From Glandiceps talaboti (Eukaryota > Hemichordata > Enteropneusta > Spengelidae): a DNA stretch of 64,000 nucleotides. The notes below the pieces were generated by a model that saw nothing but the letters and a program-made list of their open reading frames with translations, did no database searches and was not told where the DNA came from. The position numbers were made by a program, and so were the translations under genes. Below are positions 50,785 to 63,943 of the stretch, one piece after another. The DNA is taken from assembly GCF_964340395.1 (NCBI RefSeq), contig NC_135567.1:7379899-7443898 (forward strand), in the 5' to 3' direction. The number at the start of each line of letters is the position of its first letter. Position 1 is the stretch's first letter.

Positions 50785-51950
50785 ATCAGTGAACAAGATA
50801 AGCAATTCTACAGACTACTTTCAATTTAGGTTATTCGCAGATGACACAAATTTATTCTGATCAACTCACATGAATGCCACAAATCTTGACATTAAGGTAG
50901 TTACCTGGTGTTTGGCTAACAAACTTACAGTAAATGAAGAGAAAACTAATTTCATGCTAATAAGTACGCCTCAACGTCAAATAACTTTGCAAGGTAGTAT
51001 CTCTGTCAATAACACACAAATAGAGAGAGTTTCCTCAACCAGTTATCTTGGTGTAAGTATTGATTCTTCACTTTCTTGGAATTGTCATATTAACAACATA
51101 CTAAAAGTTGTAATCCCAAAGATCGGAATCATTTCAGGAATTAGATATTTTGTTCCCAAGTCAATACTAATTACCATTTACAACACATTCATTTTACCGC
51201 ACTTAACATATTGCATAGAAATCTGGGGCAACACTTACTTAACTATTCTGGATCCACTTCTCCGTCTTCAAAAGAAACTCGTTCGTCTTATAACTTTCTC
51301 TGACTTCCATGCTCACTCCGCACCACTATTCCGAAAACTTGACATTCTTAACATCTTTCAACTATGTGAATTCTACTCCTGTATATTTGCCTTTGACCTG
51401 ATGAATAACCACTACCCCCACGGTATAGAAACATACTTCCAGTATCCCGTAACAACATATTCAACACGTCAAGCATATCAGGGTAATTTCCGTATACCAC
51501 TAACCCGTTTAAGAATTACTCAACACAACTTCCAATATACCATAACTAAGCACTGGAACTCATTACCGCCATCCCTCAAATGTATAAATTCAAGAAAATC
51601 ATTCAAAGAGGAACTAAGAAATCACATCGTATCTAAGACCTAAGGGCTTGTTTGTTTTGTTTTTGTTTCGTTTTTTTTTGAGGGTTTGTATGTAACTTAG
51701 TGTATATATTTCTTACAGAAAACTTGTTTTCAGATATGTTTTTGTTTTATTTTATTTTCTGTTTTGTAGTTTATTTGTTGTGTGTCTGGGCCATTGGATT
51801 AAGACTAGTTCCACTGAACTATTTCCATGGTCCTCACCAGGGAGGACGACCATGCAATATTAAATTATGTTTTTGTCATGTACACTTTCCCAGTCTAAGT
51901 TCTGTCATCCTTTTTGGTGAAAATAAAATGAATTAAAAGATACGAACATG
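50785..51950 (+). pseudogene. 5'-truncated LINE fragment: reverse transcriptase from the active site to the 3' end
   Basis: The frame starts near 50790 (VNKISNSTDYFQFRLFADDTN LF) and holds the active-site aspartates FADD, then a TGA at 50850-50865. From 50870 to 51643 the same frame is open for 257 codons: WCLANKLTVNEEKTNFM, SYLGVSIDSSLSWN, LPHLTYCIEIWG, LQKKLVRLITFS, KHWNSLPPSLK and LRNHIVSKT, the usual order of the thumb and C-terminal region of CR1/L2-like elements. A 3' UTR with AATAAA at 51922-51927 and an A-rich end follow. Fingers, palm motifs before FADD, endonuclease and ORF1 are absent. It differs from the LINE at 32.7-36.9 kb and is a separate family. Confidence 0.85.
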
Positions 51951-54601
51951 TGTTTTAGGAAGTTGTAAATGGTTAACTACCGTATTAAGTAGTGTGAGAG
52001 TAGCATCTTCCGTTCCCCTTCCAGATTTATATGCAAATTGCAAGGGATCCAGGTATTCGATCGGCCACTGAAGATATCAATTGTTTACTAACAACCCTAT
52101 CCATATAATAGGGAGCTCGTCTTCCAACAGTGAATAAGTTGCAATAATATACAAATGATATAGAATATACAATAAAATGAGATGAAATGAAGAAATAGTT
52201 AGTCTGAATTCTTTTTGAGAGATCGAGAATGTGCGACTTGACTAGCCAGATGAATGAAACGTGTGTACAAATAATGACGCATGTGCGCATGTGCATAATG
52301 GGTTAGTTATAGAATGCCGACATCATTCTTAAAGTTGTAAAATTGTTTAAAATTGCCATTTTTTCAATATTTCAAATACTGTAAAAGGTCGTGTAGAACC
52401 AACCTTTACCATGTAATCAATTGCCTCGTCCACGGATGCAAGTCAAATTGACCCTTGTAATGACTTACGGCTTTAGAGAATAATTCGATCGTAAACAAAA
52501 TGTTTTGAACCTCTCGCCATTACCGCATAAATTTCCACGTCATTTAAAAAACGAGATCACGCGAGAATTCGGGACGCGACTTCACTATCATGGCTGCGAT
52601 GTAGGTAAGTGTCATGAATAAACATGAGAAAGTTTCCCGGGTGAATTTTAGCCAAGTCGGAGGATACTTTGATTTAGTACATCCACATACTTTTGTCACT
52701 TGTATTGTTTTTATTTGTGATCACTATATCAAGGGCAAGGTTAGGAAAAGTTTCGATGGCTTCGTGATCGTGGTTATGGACATGTTCGAAGCATCTGCCT
52801 TCCGTAGCATAGGCAAACGTAGAGCTATGTTTGTTATCCTTGAAAGTTGAAAGCTATAATTATCGTGCAATTGTTGTATATAGTTTCTGGTTGTATCGGC
52901 AAGTTCATTTTACATGACGTACAGAAGTGTCACATTGTCACTTTTTATTACTTACGTGCTACTTTCTAGCTATTGATTTTCACCCCTGAATTGAAAATAA
53001 AACCAACGGAAGTTACCGTACATCGTCAATCACCTGTAGTGAAAACAATACATTGTACATGTCGAAATCGTTGCCACAGCCACAGAGGAATCACAAGTCA
53101 CGGTGGTTGTATCTGTAATATCTATAAGTATATTTGATATTTGGAACTATATAAACTGCTCAATGTGCGACTGGCGATGGTATTTATTCAGGGGCATGCA
53201 ATGAAATACGACGACGTGATACATTGAACAACGATAATGCATGACAGACCTTACTGTGCTTCTCGTTCGTGACATGCGTTCATTTTGACAATGGTACCGA
53301 TCGTTATCAGGAGAAAGTGGCTCCACTCAGGAAATCTATTACAAATATTTATGGAACGAACGTAAGCAAACGCCCATCTCGCTAAATAGTTTGACACACA
53401 CACCCCTCTCCGAATGCATAGACTTCGATACTTGACGTGCGATCATATGTACATTTTCCATTTTTAGGCTGCAGTGCATCATCACATCCCGGTTCGCGTA
53501 CATGTAATCATAAATGTATAAGATAATGTCGTCAAGATTATCGCTATAAGAAAGCCATGTGGGCATGTTTTTTATTTCCAGCAAAATTCCACAATATATC
53601 AAACTGCCCTGAGTTTACTTGCATGACTACATAGTCTGATTATTATTACAATTCACTGCTGGGTCACGTTAGTTGTCATGACGTGGTGGGGGCTGGTGTT
53701 CACAGGGACGAGGTTCTCCAGATATGACGTGGAGTATTTGTTATCAGAATACAGTAAAATGTCGATAACATAGATGTGTTTAGGCAAATACATATTTAAG
53801 AGTGAAAAATACTTTAGTTCTGATATCGCACAAATTCACTACATAAAAATCCTGCTATTACGGTACTGTTATCATGTACTGATTTTAGACTCGCCTATCT
53901 AACAGCAATCTTGCAACGTCCACGTGTTTTGTCAGACCAGTTTCTTCTTTGACTGCATTCTATCGGTGTATTTCACTAAAAATGTTGATTTTGGCCTCAT
54001 TTCTTTTCTCCCACTTGTTTTTACTAGCGGAATGGAGCAGTTCCACATTACCTGTGACATTGATCATGTTCGACACCATGTTGTCTATTAGCAACAATAT
54101 TGTGCGCATGTACGAATGATACATCACACTCTGTGACGTCACACATCAAGTACACATCTTTTGACCATAAACATTGGTGTACGTACACAAAAAAAAATAT
54201 ATATTATATATATATATTTTTTTAAATTACAATTTTCCCAGCAATCAACATCAACCAAGTCAATGAAGAATCGATGTGACTTAGTGCATAGAATATGTTA
54301 CCAAAGGCAAAATTTGATTTCTAAATATTGAAACAAATGGCAATTTTTAACAATTTTACAACTTTAAGCCAAAGGATTCTAGTGAAACCACAACAATTCA
54401 AAAACCACAAAATCAAACCCCAAATACACAACATCTTATGATCGACGACATAATTAAGTAACATCTTGACTAAAATAGATAACACCACAGACGCAACTTA
54501 AAAAAAGATATACTCAAAAGTATATACACTTTGCCGATTTTAAGAATCTTCAGGCAGAGGTAGACTTGCTGACAACATCCGGGTCTTATACAGTGCTCAG
54601 C
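51951..54601. other. Unique intergenic stretch
   Basis: No coding exon is supported. A near-perfect splice donor (TAG/GTAAGT at 52605) follows the short string ATGGCTGCGATGTAG in a CpG-containing stretch. The ATG runs straight into a stop, so at best this is a non-coding first exon. An AT-rich palindromic run lies at 54189-54222. Confidence 0.45.
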
Positions 54602-56107
54602 GCATGCAAAGACGCTCACGGCTACAGGTGTATTTTAGATAGCCGAGGGCAAAGAGATGTTGTTTATTGGTGAACACGTGAACATAAGTCGTATATAGGA
54701 AGTTGTAATTCCTTTTTCGCATGTGTGTAGCTGTGTAAAAATCGAGTTGTACTGTACTGTTTAGTCTCTTGGACAATCACCATGGATACTATCAAGGTGG
54801 CACATATGCAATATTGTTTACTCGACTAGATGAACAAATAAGGTCAACATGCCTAGCTTATCAGAGTAGTTTAATCAATGATTCATTTTGAAACATTACA
54901 GTTTCAATAATTTACCTATGTAAATATTAGTTATACTTGAATAAAGTTCAGTAGTAGCTAGTCTATCAGCTAGCCCTCGGATGTTCTTCCAATAAAATAC
55001 GACACACAGCCGAACAACGCTATCGAGGATGGAACATCCGAGGTCTAGCGAATGTCATCAGGATATAAATAACTGCCAATCAGAGAACCGTATTAGCGAC
55101 AAGCACAAACAGAGGACAATAGCTACATTTTTATGCATATTCATCTTAAGGAGGGGCTCGTAAAAATAACCACCAATGCGTTAACTAAAATGTGTGAATG
55201 ACAACGTCTACACACTCACCAAACACAATTACCATAAACTGATAAGACATAGTAAGACATAAATGTGTTTGTCAACACCTGCATGCAGAGATTGAATATA
55301 TTAAAGTATATATATGCATATATGGCCCAACCCACCGCTTATCGTAATCTCAATGGAATGTCCGGTCTGAAAATGACATTCGCTAGACTGTTCGGGCAGG
55401 CCCTCACATGCGAACTTCGTTCGCTTTTAGTTATAGCATCGAAAGAAAGCCCGAACGTCTAGCAGCAAGACTAAGTAGTAGCTTGCTTGCTTGGTAACAG
55501 ACTTCTGGTGCGTCTTTCCCTCTTTTATAAACCAATCCCTCACAAACATGTCATTGTCGAAGTTGACATGGGTTCAATCAATGTTATGCACTGTTTGTTA
55601 TTAGTCTGATAAGCCTTAGCGTGTAACCGATATGTGTGAAATGCACAGATAGGGAATGTTTCTATTTTCAATTGGTGTTCAAACGCCAGTGAGTCACCAC
55701 AATGAGGTAAACGTATAGGGGATTCCCCTTCTCAGTCCCCGCTTTATGAATATTAATGAATTTTTACACAACATCAAAGTGTGAGGGCAGAAATCCATTC
55801 TGAAGGTGACAATGGTGACCTCACAATTCTCGTGACTCCTGACTCAACAAACATAATAGGTGAACTACACTAATATTAGTATACATACTAAACTGTTATG
55901 AAGGAAAGATACTGTAGTAAATCATTCCGAGATATGGAGATTGAAAAGTACCAAACATTCTTACATATCACAATTTATTGCACATCTGAATTTTCTGCAC
56001 ACATAATAGTTACACTGCACTAAATTTAACATCAATCAATTCAACGGCCTTCGGAATAAAGACTGGCATACACTATAGACCCTCACTATATAAGCATACA
56101 CACAATT
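54602..56107 (+). repeat. Duplicated module, copy 3, carrying a MITE insertion
   Basis: It aligns with 45031-46083 (same order, over 90 percent alike by eye), interrupted by a 515-bp MITE at 54959-55473. It leads directly into satellite array 3, exactly as copy 1 leads into array 2. Confidence 0.85.
54959..55473 (-). mobile_element. 9T MITE, long 515-bp member, with a proven empty site
   Basis: Terminal inverted repeats TAGTCTATCAGCTAG and CTAGCAGCAAGACTA mark the ends, in opposite orientation to the other copies. The flanking 9-mers AGTAGTAGC (54950-54958 and 55474-55482) are identical, and module copy 1 has this 9-mer once, with no insertion. Compared with the 150-160 bp members it has about 370 extra bases near the middle (55025-55400). 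These begin AGGTCTAGCGAATGTCAT and end ATGACATTCGCTAGACT, themselves inverted repeats, so a related element is nested or the longer form is ancestral. No transposase frame is present. Confidence 0.85.
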
Positions 56108-56236
56108 TGCACTACATACTACTAAACACTGGCTTTGTATTCATAGCACTACATATACTACTACATACTGGCTTTGTATTCATATCACTACACACTACTA
56201 CATATACTGGCTTTGTATTCATATCGCTACATACTA

Positions 56237-56379
56237 TAGTCTTGCTGCTAGACGTTCGGGCTTTCTTTCGATGCTATAACTATAAGCGAACGAAGTTCGC
56301 ATGTGAGGGCCTCGATAGCGTTGTTCGGCTGTGTGTCGTATTTTATCGGAAGAACATCCGAGGGCTAGCTGATAGACTA
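56237..56379 (+). mobile_element. 9T MITE copy 5, internally shortened, in satellite array 3
   Basis: 143 bp with the same termini and TACATACTA flanks (56228-56236 and 56380-56388) as the copies in array 1. About 17 bp around the GGATGTTCCAT region are missing. Shared flanks in a different array suggest one original insertion carried between arrays. Confidence 0.85.
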
Positions 56380-56818
56380 TACATACTACTACATAATGGC
56401 TTTGTATTCATAGCACTACTTACTACTACATACTGACTTTGTATTCATATCACTACATACTACAACATACTGGCTTTGTAATCATATCACTATACACGTG
56501 CACACTACCACATACTGGATTAGTATTCATAGCACTACATACTACTTCATACTGGCTTTGTATTCATAACACTACATACTACTCCATACCCAGTGGCGTT
56601 GTAATCATCTCACTGCATACTACGTACTACACACTGGATTTGTATTCATATCACTACATACTACTACATACTGGCTTTGTATTCATAGCACTACATACTA
56701 CTACATACTGTCTTTGTATTCATAGCTCTCCAGACCGACTTTGTATTCATATCACTACATACTACAAGCATACACACAATTTGCACTACATACTACTACA
56801 TACTGGCTTTGTATTTAT

Positions 56819-56924
<106 letters not shown>

Positions 56925-57340
56925 TACTAAACACTGGCTTTGTATTCATAGCACTACATACTACTACATACTGGCTTTGTATTCATATCACTACATACTA
57001 CTACATACTGGCTTTGTATTCATATCACTACATACTACTGCATACTGGCTTTGTATTCATATCACTACATACTACTACATAATGGCTTTGTATTCATAGC
57101 ACTACTTACTACTACATACTGGCATTGTAATCATATCACTACATACTACTACATACTGGCTTTGTATTCATATCACTACATACTACTACACACTGGCTTT
57201 GTATTCATAACACTACATACTACTACACACTGTCTTTGTATTCATAGCTCTCCAGACCGACTTTGTATTCATATCACTACATACTACAAGCATACACACA
57301 ATTTGCACTACATACTACTACATACTGGCTTTGTATTTAT

Positions 57341-57418
<78 letters not shown>

Positions 57419-58529
57419 TACTAAACACTGGCTTTGTATTCATAGCACTACATACTACTACATACTGGCTTTGTATTCATATCACTACATACTACTACAT
57501 ACTGGCTTTGTATTCATATCACTACATACTACTGCATACTGGCTTTGTATTCATATCACTACATACTACTACATAATGGCTTTGTATTCATAGCACTACT
57601 TACTACTACATACTGGCATTGTAATCATATCACTACATACTACTACATACTGGCTTTGTATTCATATCACTACATACTACTACACACTGGCTTTGTATTC
57701 ATAACACTACATACTACTACACACTGGCTTTGTATTCATAGCACTACATACTACTGCACACTGGCTTTATATTCATATCACTACATACTACTACACACTG
57801 GCTTTGTATTCATATCACTACATACTACTACATACTGGATTTGTATTCATATCACTACATACTACTACATACTGGATTTGTATTCATATCACTACTTACT
57901 ACTACATACTGGCTTTGTATTCATATCACTAAATACTACTGCACACTGGCTTTGTATTCATAGCACTACATACTACTTCATACTGGCTGTATATTCATAG
58001 CACTACATACTACTACATACTGGCTTTATATTCATAGCACTACACACTACTGCACACAGGCTTTGCATTCATATCACTACATACTACTGCACACTGGCTT
58101 TGTATTCATAGCACTTATATATACTACTGCACACTGGCTTTGTATTCATATCACTACATACTACTGCACACTGGCTTTGTATTCATATCACTACATACTA
58201 CTGCACACTGGCTTTATATTCATATCACTACATACTACTGCACACTGGCTTTGTATTCATATCACTACATACTACTGCACACTGGCTTTGTATTCATATC
58301 ACTACATACTACTACATACTGGCTTTGTATTCATATCACTACATACTACTACATACTGGCTTTGTATTCATATCACTACATACTACTACATACTGGCTTT
58401 GTATTCATATCACTACATACTACTACATACTGGCTTTGTATTCATATCACTACATACTACTACATACTGGCTTTGTATTCATAGCACTACACACTACTGC
58501 ACACTGGCTTTGTATTCATAGCACTACAG

Positions 58530-60775
58530 CCGAGTTTGTCATTTGAAACCTCAATAACTCTTTGTTTTTTAAAATTAAAATGGATTTATTAGGGAGAGAT
58601 CAGTTTTCACGGCTAGGGGGGGGGGCACCTCATTTTGGGACGCAATGAAGGGGGTGGATCATCATTTTTACAAAGTGAATAAAGGGGGGGAGGTCACCTT
58701 ATTGTCAACAACTAAATGAAATCATGAGCCATGCTGCTGTACTAAAATTTCCATACACGTGATTAAAATAAATAATATATACTAACATATAGAAGCTGTG
58801 TGTGAATTGTTTGATCAAATTTAGTGTTCGGCTATAGTTTAACTTAATAAACAACAAATTGATGTATCTTCCAAATAAGTTGTATTTGTTCACATGTATA
58901 CATATATTTCCATACATGCCCATAGTACCTCTATATAGTAACCTATGACCTTGACGTTACTGACCAATGTAACTAAACATTGTACAAAAAGGTCAGAGAG
59001 GTCACACCTAATAGCTTTGGATCCCTGCCATTTATTTCATTATTTGTTTGGATTTGTTTACTTAATTTATTGTGCAGCTATAGTTTAACTTACCTAACAA
59101 CATATTGATGCTATTTCCTCAAATGTTGTATTTCTTTGTATTAATAAATATATTCATATATGTACCCATGGTACCTGTATATGGTGACCTCTGACCTTTG
59201 ACATCTACATGTATCTTTAAAATCTAAACAAAAAATTATATTGTAAAGTACTGAAAATAGCCAGTTTTAAACAAACACAGGTTTGCAAAGAAATGTGAAA
59301 ATGACAAAACAATTGAACTATGCTGTTTGTGGCATAAACACTAAGAGGACTGAATTTTTTACTGACCAATGCAACTGCGCCCCCAGTGGCAAGATTTACT
59401 GTAACAGTTCTTTTTGGTCGAAATTTGTCAATTCTAGGAAAATAATTTCTGTTTCGTAACTTTTGGGAGTTTTTCGACCAAATTCAATGAGTGTGTTTAT
59501 GGTGTCATGTCTGATAACATATTGAGTCATTATGTTTGGAAAATGTTGCATCATTTTTTAATTGTTGATTTTTTATATACTCCTTATTAATTTTTTAGTT
59601 TTACCAATTCTCTCCCATTTTTTTCAAAGATTACATTTTTAGAAAGCCTATACCATTAGCTTTCAGCAAACATATAGTTTGTGTGTATATGATTTAGTAG
59701 TACAAGAAAACAGGCCTACAGAATGTATACAAAAAAACAACTGAAAAAGCTATGAGAACTTCACCACAGAGGGCAGTATATTTTGATAAAAAACTGGTTT
59801 TTCTCATATTCCTTGATGGAATTTCTTGATGAAATTTTCAGAATATATTATTCAATAATAAATGCATCCTGTCATACAAAAACTTTTCCAGAGCACACCT
59901 AATATTTATGATAATTAAATGTTTAAATTAACACTAACCTAATACATAGGTTATACATGTAGAAATTGATACAAATTAATTAATTGATAATTGTTTTTTT
60001 CTTCCAAGATATACACTAATCTACAAATCCTTGTATCAGAGGATAGAAAATAAGTATATGTATAACATATTATGATATAAAAGTGTTTGGACCAGTTTAC
60101 ATTTTTGGCAATTATGGTGATTCTAATCTGGCCACGCCCTTCCATGTATTAGAATAGGGAAAACATGAGTTCGTATGGTGACCACTGACAAATTATTAAC
60201 ACTTTGACTTTGAATATTGTAATTTCTAATGTTTATATATGTAGATATGGGGAGCTCAAAATAGATTTCATTATGAACATAGCTATCTTGTAACCATGGT
60301 AATTTAATGTCCAAATTGACCTTATAATACCTGCCATGCAAGAAAACCACATTCATTTCGGTGATAGATGCACACACAGTGATAGCCCTTATTAGTACTT
60401 AATAAGATCCTAGGAACAAAATGAAACTTGTTTTGAATATTACATGATATAAAGTAATACCATCGAAAATCATTAAGTAAACAAACAAATAATAACAATT
60501 TGGCAGGGGTCAAAACATTTGTATATATTCAGGCCATAGATTCGTGTAGCTGTACATATTGGGCAACACTTGGGTCAATTATAACACCTTACTTATATCA
60601 ATAATGAAACCCTAGCACAAAAGTAAAACCTCTTTTGAATAGTTCATGAGTCAAGATATTACCATTAGAACGTATTAAGTAAACATAGAAAAAAGAATAA
60701 TTTGGGAGGGGCCACAACATTTGCATATATTCTGTATTATGTGTATCTGTATATTAGGCAAAACATAGGTCTTTT
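58530..60775. repeat. AT-rich region with degenerate ~215-240 bp tandem repeats
   Basis: 58831-58950 and 59070-59195 align (CTATAGTTTAACTTA, ATGACC or CTGACC ends), and 60370-60540 aligns with 60580-60760 (TTTGGCAGGGGTCAAAACATT versus TTTGGGAGGGGCCACAACATT). G-runs occur near 58617 and 58685. No coding exon is supported. Confidence 0.6.
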
Positions 60776-61018
60776 TAGCACAACAGAACTGATAAGGTTC
60801 AGAAGTATGGCAAAAAAGTGTATATGTCTGTCTGTCTGTCTGTCTGCCTGTCTGCATGTGTGTGTGCATGTGTGTGTGTGTGTGTGTGCGTGCATGCGTG
60901 TGTATGTATGTATGTATGTATGTATGTATGTATGTATGTCTGTCTGTCTGTCTGTGTGCATGTATGCGTGTGTGTATATGTATGTATATATGCATGCATA
61001 CATGCATGTGTGTGTATG

Positions 61019-61052
<34 letters not shown>

Positions 61053-62480
61053 TGTATGTATGCATGTGTGTGTGTGTATGTATGTATGTATGTATGTATG
61101 TATGCATGCATGTGTGTGTATGTATGTATGTATGTATGTATGTATGTACATGTATGTATGTATGTATGTATGTATGTGTGTATGTATGTATGTATGCATG
61201 TACGTACATATGTATGTATGTGTGTATGTTTGTCTGTCTGCATGTGTGTGCATGTAAGCGTGTGTGTGTGTATGTATGTATGTATGTATGTGTGTATGTA
61301 TGTATGTATGTATGTATGTGTGTGTGGATGGATGTATGTATGTATGTATGTATGTATGTATGTATGTATGTATGTATGTATGTGTATGTATGTAAGTAAT
61401 GAAGTATGCATCAGTCTGTCTGTCTTTGGACACGATACCTCAAAAACCACTGCATATATAAAAATGATATTTGCTTGACATCTTCCATATGGTAATCACA
61501 AGAACTGATTAGATTTTGGTAATATTAATGAGCGGGCATTTGCATAAGCGATGTTTTTTTTTTTTGTAGAAATTAGGCTTTCTGCAAATTAAACGTGATT
61601 TTGTACATGCATTATCCATAACAAAGGACATATGTCGCATATAGTTTGTTGATGTAACTTATAGTTTTAAAATGAATAATTTGCATAATTAATGATTTGT
61701 AGAAATTAGGCTATATCTTATGTGAATGCAAACGTCAATATTTGGTACAACAACCATAACAAAAGCACACATGTTTAAAAAGCAAGTTGGAACAGTCTTT
61801 AGTTCTAATGAGTAATTTGCATAATTAATGATGTTCAGTAATTAAGCCATATCTAAAGAACGCACACATCAATTCCACAACATTTAGTACATACACTAAC
61901 CATATTAAGCAAAGTTTGTTGGCATAATATTTGGTTTCAATGGGTATTCTACATAATTAATGATATTTGGTAATTAAGACATACCTATAGAATGCACCCT
62001 TCAAAGTTTATGTCCTTTGATATATCAACCATAACAATGCACATATATCCTATAAAGCCTGTTGACATAGCTTTCATTTTTTAATGAGTAATTTCCATAA
62101 TGAATGATTTTTGGTAATTAGTTTATATCTTAAAAATGCAAACTTCAAATTTCATTTAACTTGATACAGCCATCAACCATAACAATCACATGTGTTTGAA
62201 GTATATTTGATGTAGTTTTTCATTGTGATATTTAATTTGCATAAATAATCATTTTTGATAATTATGCAACATATTTAGACTGCAAGCTATAAATTTAAGA
62301 TATTTTAGGACATGTATTGATGATAAAAATGTGCATGTCTTGGTGTGTCCTTTAAAGCTTGTTGATGTAGCTTATAATCTTAATGATAATTTGCATAATT
62401 TAAGAAGTTAGATAATTAGGAAATATATTAACTGTGTAAACTCTAAATTTCATATAGTTTCATATTACTTTTTTTCCCAA
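60776..62480 (-). mobile_element. Helitron-like element with microsatellite and ~113-bp tandem repeats (minus orientation)
   Basis: The end at 60776 is TTAGCACAACAGAACTGATAAGGTTCAG, the reverse of the 3' hairpin end seen at 3760-3790 and 37867-37895. Next comes a long TCTG/ATGT microsatellite (60823-61392). From about 61530 to 62430, eight or so degenerate units of roughly 113 bp follow, each with TTTGCATAATTAATGAT and GTAATTA. The 5' end is not defined. The open frames of over 230 codons in the microsatellite on both strands are artefacts. Confidence 0.5.
60823..61392 (+). repeat. (TCTG)n/(ATGT)n compound microsatellite
   Basis: TCTG runs at both ends and ATGT with GTGT variants between them, about 570 bp. 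Confidence 0.97.
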
Positions 62481-63777
62481 TTAGTACATCATCTATAATA
62501 CCAATAGCCCAGAATTTTGCATGCCAATATTCTGTTTAGGAAAAAATGTAAAAACCTTTATGGGTTCTCCCAGCATACAAAGTAGGTTTAATAGTCGACT
62601 TCCGGTTCTCCCAGCATGCAAAGTAGGTTCAATTGTTGATTGGGTGTACCGATATACACCCAAACCCAATAAGAATGTGCAATTCAGGGTTTGAAATTAT
62701 GAAAATTAAAGTTCATGGAAGCAAGACAAGTTTTACTGATTTTTAAAGCCGTGTATCTGTACAACATTAATCCAAAGCGATTTCAAGTTAAGTGTTATAG
62801 ATTTTTTTTAAATGAGTCCAATGTAAACCACTGTAAAGGGTGTAAAATAACTATCTGAAATGTACGTTACATCTGGGAAGACCACAATATACATGGAATT
62901 ATACAATAAAGCTTTTGTAATTTTGCGATGTTACCTTATGTGTATTTTAACTGAATCTCATTTTATGTGAAAAGCCGTATGATGGCTGTGGTTGAATTGG
63001 TATTTCGTAGCAGTACTAGTCATATGTTATATGTGATATTACGATTATTAGGAATTTTGTGGCATCGGGTGCATCAAGCGTCTGCCATTAGGTGTATGTA
63101 AGTGACATGTCGTTTCATTTCAAATCGTTTTACTTAACATAGTAACTCAATATCTACTAAACCGATGTACCATAGTTGAAAGTGCAAACCCCTTTAGAAA
63201 ACGAATTGTTTGTTCAAATTTATCACCATTGAGTATGTAACGTACATTTCAACTGTAAGAACTGAAAACCTTTTATATTTTCCAAGATTAGAAACGTCAT
63301 TAGAAAAACCTTTTATTTGACATTTGTGTTGACAACTTGACATAACATACGTTTACGAAGACCATGTACTCAAAACGACCCCATTATTACCCCATGATAA
63401 CCACATTATAGTATATTTTGCGCATGCGTAGATGATTTTCAAAAGAAAAATCAAAACGGTCTGATTTTTTCAGAAAAAGTAAGCTTTTTAGATTAAAATG
63501 TTAAAGTAACGACTGTCCATTTTACATATCATAATCTCAAAATCGCATTTTTGACACTTAATTTTGTCTTTTAACGAACACTGAACATATAAACACGGTA
63601 ACGGACATTTCCTTGAGAATCCTTAGTCTGTTTCATGAAACTTTGTTTGTGGAATGTACTGTTTATATTGATCATAACTGTTGTAATATGAATATATGAA
63701 ATGTAAACACAATGCTAAACGTCGCCTAAAGTCCGTATAATGTTATATCAAACAATTCACATATCGGCAGAATTTAT
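62481..63777. other. Mostly unique spacer with small repeats
   Basis: A short tandem duplication (GGTTCTCCCAGCATRCAAAG at 62560 and 62606) and a distant 17-bp inverted repeat (TGAAATGTACGTTACAT at 62856-62872 and its complement at 63235-63251) are present. TGCGCATGCG at 63420 matches an NRF1 site. No coding exon is supported here. Confidence 0.5.
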
Positions 63778-63943
63778 TTATGGTATCGAACATTTCATGA
63801 TGTATTGGTCATCAAACAGAGATGCCATTATTTCAATCATATTGTGATCGTCAAGGTTTTTTTCTGCCTTGCTTTTTGAGACAGATGAATTTAATTTAGT
63901 TGTGACTAGTTTATCTTTTCGGTTTTTATTCTTTTTCTGTGCC
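63778..63943 (-). CDS. Small lysine-rich open frame, unidentified
   Basis: On the minus strand the frame is 65 codons from an upstream ATG at 63975; an inner ATG at 63943 gives MAQKKNKNRKDKLVTTKLN, then an acidic, more hydrophobic end (DDHNMIEIMASLFDDQY). The composition (basic head, helical tail) is more protein-like than the surrounding spurious frames and there are no simple repeats in it. The head is loosely reminiscent of small basic ribosome-biogenesis factors, but I cannot assign it. It could also be a first exon whose partner lies elsewhere. No poly(A) signal or splice site was confirmed. Confidence 0.3.

Noticed and set aside
52576-52610. ATGGCTGCGATG followed by a consensus donor (TAG/GTAAGT)
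   Set aside because: The ATG frame meets TAG before the donor, so it is not a coding first exon; a non-coding exon cannot be excluded but has no other support.
60675-61478. Frames of 130-260 codons on both strands
   Set aside because: Translation of the TCTG/ATGT compound microsatellite.
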